Origin: an uncultured Saprospiraceae bacterium
Lineage (GTDB): Bacteria > Bacteroidota > Bacteroidia > Chitinophagales > Saprospiraceae
DNA: 10,671 nucleotides
Assembly: GCA_937921525.1 (NCBI GenBank)
Contig: CAKZUM010000540.1
Coordinates: 1 to 10,671 of the forward strand
Direction: 5' to 3'
Made by a program: the position numbers and the translations under genes. Position 1 is the first letter of the stretch. Every line of letters begins with the position of its first letter. The notes under the pieces are model-generated. The model had not been told where the DNA came from. It worked only from the letters and a program-made list of their open reading frames with translations, and made no database searches. Shown piece by piece: positions 1 through 5,669 of this stretch.

Positions 1-558
1 AATAGCAAAGGAGTGATCGACCATATATGGTATTTACAAGAATCAGGGCACACTGTCCATTGTTTACTCGGCAACCACGAACAAATGTTATTGGATGAAT
101 ATCATCCAAGAGAATCATTTTATCGGGCCTACCCTGAGGCATTAAGAAGTTTTGGCGTACAACATGTCGCTGATATTCCAGAAGAGTATATTGAATGGAT
201 GGAAGAACTAAATGTTTTTCTTGAAATCGAAGGCTATATATTAGTCCATGCGGGTTTGTCTTTTAAAACTAATAATCCATTAGCAGATACAAAGAGTATG
301 ATTTGGATTAGAGATTGGCAAACAACGATTGATAAAGAATGGCTGGGAGATCGAGTTATTGTGCATGGTCATACCCCACTCTACCGAAAAAAAATAATTA
401 AAAGTTTGTCAAAATTAGAAGAAATACCTGTCATCAATATTGATGGGGGTTGTTGCTTTACCTATAAAGGTATGGGGTATTTATGTGCCTTGGATTTGGA
501 TGCGTTGACGGTTACTTTTCAAGAACGCGTGGAGGTGATGGCTGTGAAAAAGAAATGA
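1..558 (+). CDS. PP1-like metallophosphoesterase, 5' end outside the window
   Basis: This is the C-terminal 185 residues of a calcineurin-like phosphoesterase of the bacterial PP1/PrpA/ApaH-like group, which removes phosphate from phosphoproteins or nucleotides using two metal ions. Visible metal-ligand motifs, numbered from the first visible residue, are GNHE (24-27), HAG (83-85) and VHGHTP (121-126). The end, with IDGGC near residue 149, matches the usual strand pattern of the family. The reading frame is open from base 1 (N-S-K-G-V-I-D), so the GTG at base 13 is an internal valine. The missing N-terminus should hold the GD.HG and GD..DRG motifs; the usual family length is about 220-240 residues, so only a few dozen are missing. 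It converges with the GIN-domain operon. The substrate cannot be told from sequence. Confidence 0.9.
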   Translation, partial: NSKGVIDHIWYLQESGHTVHCLLGNHEQMLLDEYHPRESFYRAYPEALRSFGVQHVADIPEEYIEWMEELNVFLEIEGYILVHAGLSFKTNNPLADTKSMIWIRDWQTTIDKEWLGDRVIVHGHTPLYRKKIIKSLSKLEEIPVINIDGGCCFTYKGMGYLCALDLDALTVTFQERVEVMAVKKK

Positions 559-574
559 TAATGGATTTTTAATA

Positions 575-609
575 TACGTTTACTAAACTTTTGAAGTTTA
601 GTAAACGTA
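575..609. terminator. 16-bp perfect hairpin between convergent genes
   Basis: The arms 575-590 and 594-609 are perfectly complementary (TACGTTTACTAAACTT and its reverse complement) with a 3-nt loop TTG at 591-593. It lies 16 nt after the phosphoesterase stop and 13 nt beyond the GIN-domain stop, the expected place for a bidirectional transcription terminator. Neither side is followed by a strong U-tract, so intrinsic termination is inferred from position and stem strength. Confidence 0.6.
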
Positions 610-622
610 CATAACATCTTCC

Positions 623-1390
623 CTATCTCCTATAAATATTCCCGCCACTATTAGATCGTTGATCCACTTTAGGGTCACCTTTATATCCAATACTACCACC
701 ACTATTCGCAGAAGCTTTTAAATAATCTTGTACAAATATATTGACTTGTCCGCCGCTGTTCGCTTTAACATCTCCAGTAATACTAGTTACCTCTTCTGCT
801 TTGATCGTGCCACCACTATTTGCATTTCCTTTTATAAAAGAAGTGCTACCTGCTAAAACAATTTGCCCCCCACTATTCGCATTCAAATCTAAATTTTTAG
901 TAACTGCATTTATATTTATACTACTAGCACTAGTTGCGTTTAAACTTAAAGACTCTGCAAAAAGCGTATCTTGACTATACACGCTGGCAGCAGCATTCGC
1001 TCTAATATTATGCAAACTTTCATATCCCACGATCACTTTTACTTGTTGATCGGAAGAAGGGTTAAGGGTGTACCCTTCCTTTATTTTGATCTCTAATCTA
1101 TCTCCATTGACAGCTGTCTCAAAGTATGCTAACAGGTTTTCTTCTGCTTCTACTTCTACAAATTCTTCTCCTGCTACTAGCGTGAACGACAGTCCATCTG
1201 TGGCTAATAATTTAGAGAAAGAAGCTACTTCTAATTGCTTTTTCTGCATAGGGCCACTCCCGCTGATTAATTGATCTCCATCGCCTATACCACGTGGCAC
1301 CAAAGAGGTTCTTAAAGTGACCATTGAAATTAATCCTGTTAGTATAACTAAGGCTAGTGCCGCTGTTAATAATTTATTACTGGTTTTCAT
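623..1390 (-). CDS. GIN-domain (DUF2807) envelope protein with NSGG ladder
   Basis: This 255-aa protein has a hydrophobic N-terminus (about 7-26), which is a signal peptide or a signal anchor, followed by a GSG motif (44-46) and the two-part beta-helix pattern of the GIN domain family (DUF2807, putative autotransporter adhesin head domain). In the C-terminal half the tetrapeptide NSGG recurs at 172, 191, 211, 229 and 247, at steps of 18-20 residues, with degenerate versions near 132 and 151. This suggests one conserved turn per beta-helix rung. It is the last gene of the ABC/GntR operon, 10 nt after the 65-aa peptide. GIN proteins are often found beside such transporters in Bacteroidota; their molecular role is unknown. 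It is probably exported and envelope-attached. Family assignment is firm, function is not. Confidence 0.88.
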   Translation of the reverse strand: MKTSNKLLTAALALVILTGLISMVTLRTSLVPRGIGDGDQLISGSGPMQKKQLEVASFSKLLATDGLSFTLVAGEEFVEVEAEENLLAYFETAVNGDRLEIKIKEGYTLNPSSDQQVKVIVGYESLHNIRANAAASVYSQDTLFAESLSLNATSASSININAVTKNLDLNANSGGQIVLAGSTSFIKGNANSGGTIKAEEVTSITGDVKANSGGQVNIFVQDYLKASANSGGSIGYKGDPKVDQRSNSGGNIYRR

Positions 1391-1400
1391 ATTGTTTTAT

Positions 1401-1598
1401 TTATAACTTAGTTTGAAAGGAACTCCATATCACTACTTCCTCTTTTACTATTTTTTGTTCTTCTAATTCAGGTATTGGTTCCATGCCTAAGATTTGCATT
1501 CCTACTTCTCCCATGCTCAATTTGATTGTTGCTACAAATAAGAGGCAGGTAAAAATTACCAAAAGATAAACGGAATAAGTTGATCGTTCTGTTTTCAT
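1401..1598 (-). CDS. small single-pass membrane protein (65 aa)
   Basis: This 65-residue protein has one hydrophobic segment (about 9-28) after a short charged N-terminus (MKTERSTY), then an acidic tail rich in E (residues 30-55, including PIPELEEQKIVKEE). It belongs to no family I recognise. Support for it being real is positional: it begins with ATG 34 nt after the GntR stop and ends 10 nt before the GIN-domain start, filling the gap in a tight same-strand operon, and its composition is that of a genuine membrane peptide. By location it may be an accessory subunit of the ABC transporter or a partner of the GIN protein. That is inference from context only. Confidence 0.7.
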   Translation of the reverse strand: MKTERSTYSVYLLVIFTCLLFVATIKLSMGEVGMQILGMEPIPELEEQKIVKEEVVIWSSFQTKL

Positions 1599-1632
1599 AA
1601 TTAATTTCTTTAGAGTTATTTAAAGATGAATG

Positions 1633-1980
1633 TTACTTTGCCAACTTTTCAATATCTTCTAAATTCAAATCTAGCAACTTTATCATCTTTAAAAAATCAG
1701 GTAAATACTGTTTTAGGAAAGCATCTTTTTTCAAGGCTCTAGTTTTTTCTACCGCATCTTCCGCTATAAAATATCCCACCCCTCTCTTATTGAAGATAAC
1801 TTCCTTTTCTTGCAAGTAAGAATACGTTCTTGCTACGGTATTTGGATTGACTTCTACCTGGGATGCCATTTCTCGGACAGATGGAATACGATCTCCTTCT
1901 TTCAGTTTAGCTTCCAAAATATTGTCACTTATATAATCTGCAATTTGCATATAGATGGCTTTAGGTTTGGTAAATTTCAT
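1633..1980 (-). CDS. YtrA-subfamily GntR transcriptional repressor
   Basis: This is a 115-aa regulator with an N-terminal GntR winged helix-turn-helix (about 8-72). It carries the family's hallmark stretches: Y.QIADYI, GDRIPSVREMA (29-39), NPNTVARTY (45-53) and the wing RGVGYFI (66-72). There is only a short helical tail (about 80-112) for dimerisation and no ligand-binding FCD, UTRA or aminotransferase domain, as in the YtrA subfamily. Its ATG overlaps the permease stop by 4 nt (ATGA), so translation is probably coupled. YtrA regulators commonly repress the ABC-transporter operon they are part of. A matching inverted repeat lies at 3799-3824 in the operon promoter, so autorepression is the best prediction. 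Derepression by cell-wall-active antibiotics is known for the Bacillus YtrA system and is only inferred here. Confidence 0.92.
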   Translation of the reverse strand: MKFTKPKAIYMQIADYISDNILEAKLKEGDRIPSVREMASQVEVNPNTVARTYSYLQEKEVIFNKRGVGYFIAEDAVEKTRALKKDAFLKQYLPDFLKMIKLLDLNLEDIEKLAK

Positions 1981-2756
1981 ATTTCTCGCTCTTTCAATTT
2001 AAAATAACTAACCAATAATAAAAAAGGCGCAAAGCCTAACCAGAACAGATATTTAATAGCATCCAATACATAGTCCTGTACAAAAACTTGAACAGAACTA
2101 CTTGTCTCCAATTGCAGCCCATTAAATTCTGGATTAAAGGCCATTCCACTAAAATAATCCCACATGACAAATCGGAAGAGGAATCCAAAAACAAGCATCA
2201 GGAACATACCTAGTGCGAACAAACTGAAGAACGTTTTAAAAATATTATACTTCGTAAAGGTGATTGCTCCTAGAAAAAAGATGGCTTGAGTAACTATATA
2301 AATTGGAATTAAATCTTTTAACGCCCCCATCCAATCTGTCATAAATCCTACTAGTGATTCACCATTCCAATAGGTATAAATAGCATTTGCAATGATGGAA
2401 AACAACCAATAAAAAATGGTGATCGCTATTGGATAGAGTATAGCAGAGATTAACCATTTACTAGAAAATTTCTCAAAATTGGATGCTGGTAAGGTCAGGT
2501 AAAATTGTCCTCTCGCCTTTGTATATAACTCTCTAAAAATAATACTGGTAAAAATAAATCCGCCAATAAATAAGAGCATTGGATATAATACTTCATGTGG
2601 CGTTTGAGTTGCCCTTTTAGAAAAGGACATAAAAATCATAAGAAATAATCCAAAGACTGCCGTTCCGATAATACCTGCTATTTTACGACTTTCCCAAATG
2701 TCTTTTCGAATCAAATAGCCGATTCGTTGTATAGAAAAATTAGAGTTGGTTTCCAT
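1977..2756 (-). CDS. ABC-2-type transporter permease
   Basis: This 259-aa integral membrane protein has six likely membrane segments, near residues 26-46, 57-75, 101-126, 149-168, 173-196 and 232-252. The cytoplasmic stretch LTLPASNFEKFSSKWL (87-102) resembles the LPxS..EK motif seen before the third segment in ABC-2 permeases associated with YtrA-type regulators. It is the membrane partner of the ATPase encoded just upstream and probably works as a dimer with it. The cargo is unknown; related systems are tied to envelope stress or export of antibiotics or lipids. The start ATG at 2756 gives METNSNFSIQRIGYLIRKDIW, a normal amphipathic N-terminus. The stop overlaps the GntR start. Confidence 0.88.
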   Translation of the reverse strand: METNSNFSIQRIGYLIRKDIWESRKIAGIIGTAVFGLFLMIFMSFSKRATQTPHEVLYPMLLFIGGFIFTSIIFRELYTKARGQFYLTLPASNFEKFSSKWLISAILYPIAITIFYWLFSIIANAIYTYWNGESLVGFMTDWMGALKDLIPIYIVTQAIFFLGAITFTKYNIFKTFFSLFALGMFLMLVFGFLFRFVMWDYFSGMAFNPEFNGLQLETSSSVQVFVQDYVLDAIKYLFWLGFAPFLLLVSYFKLKEREI

Positions 2757-2815
2757 TGTTTTATTTTTTGTAATAAATCATTGAACAAAATAAAAACACA
2801 ATTAGGATGTTTTTT

Positions 2816-2876
2816 ACCACATAGGTACATAGAACACATAGGCTTCTGAACTATGTGCCCTATGTACCTATGTGGT
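2816..2876 (-). repeat. long hairpin repeat between ABC ATPase and permease
   Basis: Arms 2816-2841 and 2851-2876 (26 nt each) form a stem with a 9-nt loop (2842-2850). Only two adjacent positions differ from perfect complementarity (2833-2834 against 2858-2859). In the minus-strand RNA, the direction of the operon, both become G-U wobbles, so the transcript folds with all 26 pairs; in plus-strand RNA they would be A-C mismatches. Each arm is built from the repeated core CTATGTG/CTATGTA at 8-9-nt steps. From memory, similar sequences occur dispersed in intergenic regions of many bacteria, so this is probably one copy of a genomic repeat family. It could act in RNA processing, stability or partial termination between the two genes. 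Confidence 0.75.
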
Positions 2877-2915
2877 GAAATTATTGCCTTAATTTGTCCA
2901 CATACCTACTGTTGT

Positions 2916-3755
2916 TTAGACTGTTTTAAAAAGTACCTGAATTTGTTCTCGCTTAGAAACAATTGCATTAAACAAAACCTCAATATCCACTTCCGTCTCT
3001 TCTCCATCTTTATTCTCATAAATTGCCAAGTAGCCTCCTGGCACTCGCTCCGCATAAAAGGCATCTTCTGGCTCGGCGAGACTATGACTTAATTCAAAAT
3101 TCAGTCGCTTAGCAATTGATTCTACAGACTCTTGAAAAATAATTTTGCCTGCGTCTAAGACTATAATCGGATCAATTAAATTTCCCATATCCCGTACCTG
3201 ATGGGTAGAAATAATAAATGCTCGATCATCGTTGATTGCGCCTGCTAGTAATTTTCTGAATAAACTTTTAGATGGAATATCTAAACCATTGGTCGGTTCA
3301 TCTAAAATTAACAATCGACAATTAGAAGCTAAGCCGAATCCCATAATCACTTTCTTTTTTTGACCATAGGATAAGCCCGTCATTTTTTGATCACCACTAA
3401 TTTCAAAATCGGCTAAATACTGTTGAAACTGCGCATGATCAAATTTTGGATAAAAAGGGGCATAGGTGCTTTCATATCTTGAAATCCGCATTTCGGGTAT
3501 GTGCGGTTCCTCTGGTACAAAAAACACATCGGATAAAAAAGTAGGCAGCCGATCCATTGGCTGGTAGCCCATCACAGATATATCTCCTCCTTTGGGAAAC
3601 ACTAAACCACTAATTAGTTTTAATAAGGTAGTTTTCCCTGCACCGTTCCGACCCAATAAACCATATATGTTTCCTGTAGGAATTTGTAAGGTCAAATCTT
3701 TAAAGAGTTGATGCCTTCTCCGATAACCAAACTGTACGTTTTGTATATCTATCAT
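2916..3755 (-). CDS. ABC transporter ATP-binding protein
   Basis: This 279-aa ATPase energises the permease encoded downstream. Visible motifs are Walker A GRNGAGKT (35-42), a Q-loop region where the usual Gln is replaced by the acidic VPEEPHIP (80-87), signature LSYGQ (128-132), Walker B LLILDEP (148-154), the D-loop region NGLD (156-159) and the H-loop histidine in STH (183-185). About 80 residues follow the H-loop and form a small C-terminal extension. It is the first gene of the operon, starting about 63 nt downstream of a predicted transcription start covered by a YtrA-like operator. A 159-nt gap containing a long hairpin separates it from the permease. In architecture it is closest to YtrB-like ATPases; substrate unknown. 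Confidence 0.93.
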   Translation of the reverse strand: MIDIQNVQFGYRRRHQLFKDLTLQIPTGNIYGLLGRNGAGKTTLLKLISGLVFPKGGDISVMGYQPMDRLPTFLSDVFFVPEEPHIPEMRISRYESTYAPFYPKFDHAQFQQYLADFEISGDQKMTGLSYGQKKKVIMGFGLASNCRLLILDEPTNGLDIPSKSLFRKLLAGAINDDRAFIISTHQVRDMGNLIDPIIVLDAGKIIFQESVESIAKRLNFELSHSLAEPEDAFYAERVPGGYLAIYENKDGEETEVDIEVLFNAIVSKREQIQVLFKTV

Positions 3756-3798
3756 TATTGGTTTTTTAAAATTTATAGTTTCGTTTTGATTGATAAAT

Positions 3799-3824
3799 TA
3801 GTGTATTAGATAACTAGTACACTA
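3799..3824 (-). promoter_or_regulatory. YtrA-type operator (AGTGTA-N12-TACACT)
   Basis: TAGTGTATTAG (3799-3809) and CTAGTACACTA (3814-3824) form an inverted repeat with 10 of 11 matched positions around ATAA. Its outer core, AGTGTA-N12-TACACT, closely resembles the operator reported for Bacillus subtilis YtrA (AGTGTA-N13-TACACT, from memory). It lies directly downstream of the predicted -7 box, covering the likely start of transcription, as expected of a repressor site. The cognate YtrA-type regulator is encoded in the same operon. Confidence 0.75.
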
Positions 3825-3857
3825 CAAATGTAACACCCTTTTGTTGATAATTCCAAA
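3825..3857 (-). promoter_or_regulatory. Bacteroidota-type promoter of the ABC/GntR/GIN operon
   Basis: On the minus strand, TACATTTG (3832-3825) is a perfect match to the Bacteroidota -7 consensus TAnnTTTG. TTTG (3857-3854), the -33 type element, lies 21 nt upstream, slightly longer than usual. Transcription would begin near 3818, inside the YtrA-like operator, leaving a leader of about 63 nt before the ATPase start codon. Confidence 0.55.
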
Positions 3858-3970
3858 TTTTTTCTGCTTTTTTTAAAGAAAGTGAGTATTAGACTACCCT
3901 ATTATGATGCCTAATTTACATATAGAAGTTGTTTAAGGATGTAGTTTAAAGAGACAAGGGCTTTTAACAA

Positions 3971-4010
3971 AAAAGGAAGGAAACAAGAGTAAAAGGAAGG
4001 AAGCAAGGTT
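3971..4010 (+). repeat. 20-bp tandem repeat, two copies
   Basis: Units 3971-3990 and 3991-4010 both start AAAAGGAAGGAA and agree at 17 of 20 positions. They are purine-rich on the plus strand and lie in the intergenic region, well away from either start codon. No function is evident; it may be a replication-slippage product. Confidence 0.65.
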
Positions 4011-4400
4011 GTACAGATTATTTTTCTTTTAACTACCTGAATAGTCTGTAAACTAAGTTTTCTGAATTTTAACCACGTACTTTACAGTGTACTGAATAAC
4101 TTCATAGTCAAAAACAAAGAGGTGAGCTTAATAAATAAAATTAGATTTCATTATTAAAACGATAAAATCAGTTTTTAAATATTACAACTCTACTCTCTGC
4201 TCTATATCAGTGTCTAATAGTGTGCACACTCTCTCAGATAACTTTATAATCAAATAAAGGAATACTCGGAAAAACCTCTACTTTTAAAGTTTAAAGAAGT
4301 GTCTATGTACATTCACTTGACTTTTTGGAGGAAATAGTAATACTATTATTTCAATAACACAAATTACGTCAAAAGACTAATTCTAATCAAGTACCTTTAC

Positions 4401-4437
4401 ATTTCTAAGCGTTTCAAAACCGTTTCAGAACCATTTC
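4401..4437 (+). promoter_or_regulatory. helically phased RTTTC repeats upstream of the membrane protein
   Basis: ATTTC (4401), GTTTC (4411), GTTTC (4422) and ATTTC (4433) recur at 10-11-nt steps, one helical turn apart, ending 31 nt before the ATG at 4469. The two middle units extend to GTTTCAAAACC and GTTTCAGAACC. Such phasing fits a multimeric activator site or bent DNA. It could equally be chance in an AT-rich leader. I find no strong -7/-33 promoter for the gene. Confidence 0.3.
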
Positions 4438-4468
4438 TTTTAATAAAACCTAATGAAATAGTCTATTC

Positions 4469-5599
4469 ATGAGTGTTATTGGGAAATATTGGAAACACAT
4501 CTCTGTACGACTAAGCAGAGAACTGCCAGAAGAAAAAGCTCCTGCCCTATGGAGTAAATCAGATACTACCCTCTTTTCTGTTAAAATGCATAGCAAAATA
4601 GGAAAGACTATTTCCCATGCAACTATTCGTAGAATTTTCAAAGATGGACAGTCTGGAAGTGACGAAACAAGAAATATGTTTGCGCAATACTATGACTACC
4701 CTACCTATGGTCATTATATAGAGGAAAATATTAAAAAGAAGTCAAAAAATCACTCGGTCTTATTACTATTTATTGGTAGTTTATTTCTATTAGGTAGCTA
4801 TTCTCTTTATACCATATTAAATCCTACTCTCCCTCTGCCTTCCAAGACTACCCAACAATTCGATACGAAGGAAGATTCACTTTCCATTAAATCAACGATA
4901 AATCAATCTATACAATATCAATTTGCTTCTTTTAAAGCGATTCCCAATTATGAGCCTTATATAGATACTTTAAAAGCGTATTATCAAGATGGCAGCTCTG
5001 CCTATCTCGAAATTATAGATATTTTAAAAGGCCGCACAGGACATTGCTGGATCATTAATAACAATCCTAATTCGTCCAAAGCTTTTCTTATTGGTGATAT
5101 TCTAATAGATTCTATTCGTAATAATCAAGCATTTGTATCTACAAAAGAATATTGGAAATTAGACTGGTTTGGTTGCTATTCTCAAGAGTGTGAGTATATC
5201 TATGAAGCGAATAATGACCAGCAATATATTTTAACGAAAGAAGCGAGTAGTAGAAAATGGAAAGTGATCTCGAATATCTTTACAGGAAATAAATTTAGAG
5301 CTACCCCTAGGTATATCCATTGCGATAGTATTAGTGACAAAAGCAGCAATTTATTGATTACTAAGGAGTCCTCAAAGAAAGCCATTGAGCATGGTGGCTT
5401 AGACTTAGCCCTAAAGATTATGGAATGCTATTACCGAAAAGAGACTACCCCTAAATTTCCTAATAAACTACGCTTACTGATTGCTGAAAAAAACGACTTA
5501 CTACGGGCCGTCAACACAGATAAAATAGATCAACTGAGATTTGAAAATCAGAAAAAACTTCTTTTTGAAAAGGTACTAGTCTTTTTGGATGACATATAA
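4469..5599 (+). CDS. single-pass membrane protein with HTH-like N-terminus and EAD11-like C-terminus
   Basis: This 376-aa protein has four parts. Residues 1-90 end in ISHATIRRIFKDG...FAQYYDYPTYGHYIEEN, which resembles a module common in Bacteroidota (IS..TL.R.F....TL..LA.YLGY..W..F) and usually thought to be an HTH-like interaction or DNA-binding domain. A lysine-rich patch and one membrane segment (about 96-117) follow, predicting N-in, C-out. The region 223-269 (VSTKEYWKLDW...QYILTKEASSRKWKVISN) has the strand pattern of an NTF2-like fold. Residues 303-376 show alternating helical blocks (KKAIEHGGLDLALKIM...NKLRLLIAEKNDLLRAV...LRFENQKKLLFEKVLVFLDDI) much like effector-associated domain 11 of Bacteroidota conflict proteins. 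All domain calls are by eye. The start is the only reasonable ATG, with no Shine-Dalgarno sequence. Function is unknown; a membrane-tethered sensor or regulator is possible. Confidence 0.8.
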   Translation: MSVIGKYWKHISVRLSRELPEEKAPALWSKSDTTLFSVKMHSKIGKTISHATIRRIFKDGQSGSDETRNMFAQYYDYPTYGHYIEENIKKKSKNHSVLLLFIGSLFLLGSYSLYTILNPTLPLPSKTTQQFDTKEDSLSIKSTINQSIQYQFASFKAIPNYEPYIDTLKAYYQDGSSAYLEIIDILKGRTGHCWIINNNPNSSKAFLIGDILIDSIRNNQAFVSTKEYWKLDWFGCYSQECEYIYEANNDQQYILTKEASSRKWKVISNIFTGNKFRATPRYIHCDSISDKSSNLLITKESSKKAIEHGGLDLALKIMECYYRKETTPKFPNKLRLLIAEKNDLLRAVNTDKIDQLRFENQKKLLFEKVLVFLDDI

Positions 5600-5669
5600 T
5601 TTATAGGAAAAGCAAGAGCAACGATTTACATAATGAATGATGTTCCCATTTATTTTATGCTCAATTAAT

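Larger units (their letters stand above)
3756..4468. other. 713-nt intergenic region without a convincing gene
   Basis: This AT-rich spacer separates two divergent genes. Its left edge holds the operator and promoter of the minus-strand operon. The rest has small repeats: a 20-nt tandem pair (3971-4010), two related 17-nt stretches (4096-4112 and 4238-4254, 15 of 17 identical), a 12-bp perfect palindrome AGTGTGCACACT (4219-4230), a short hairpin AATAGTA-A-TACTATT (4333-4347) and phased RTTTC motifs just before the next gene. I see no tRNA, no riboswitch that I recognise and no ORF with coding character. A small RNA cannot be excluded. Confidence 0.6.

Noticed and set aside
13..15. GTG as the start of the phosphoesterase
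   Set aside because: The frame is open through base 1 and the missing upstream part would hold essential metal-binding motifs; the codon is internal.
741..1274. Two plus-strand open frames opposite the GIN-domain gene
   Set aside because: They are antisense shadows of a well-supported domain-bearing gene; their repeated CPPLFAF-like pattern simply mirrors the NSGG repeats.
2853..3092. Plus-strand open frame of 79 codons
   Set aside because: It starts inside the hairpin repeat and lies mostly antisense to the ATPase gene; its composition is not protein-like.
4450..4641. Minus-strand open frame of 63 codons overlapping the start of the membrane-protein gene
   Set aside because: It is antisense to the well-formed 376-aa frame and has no recognisable domain or leader.
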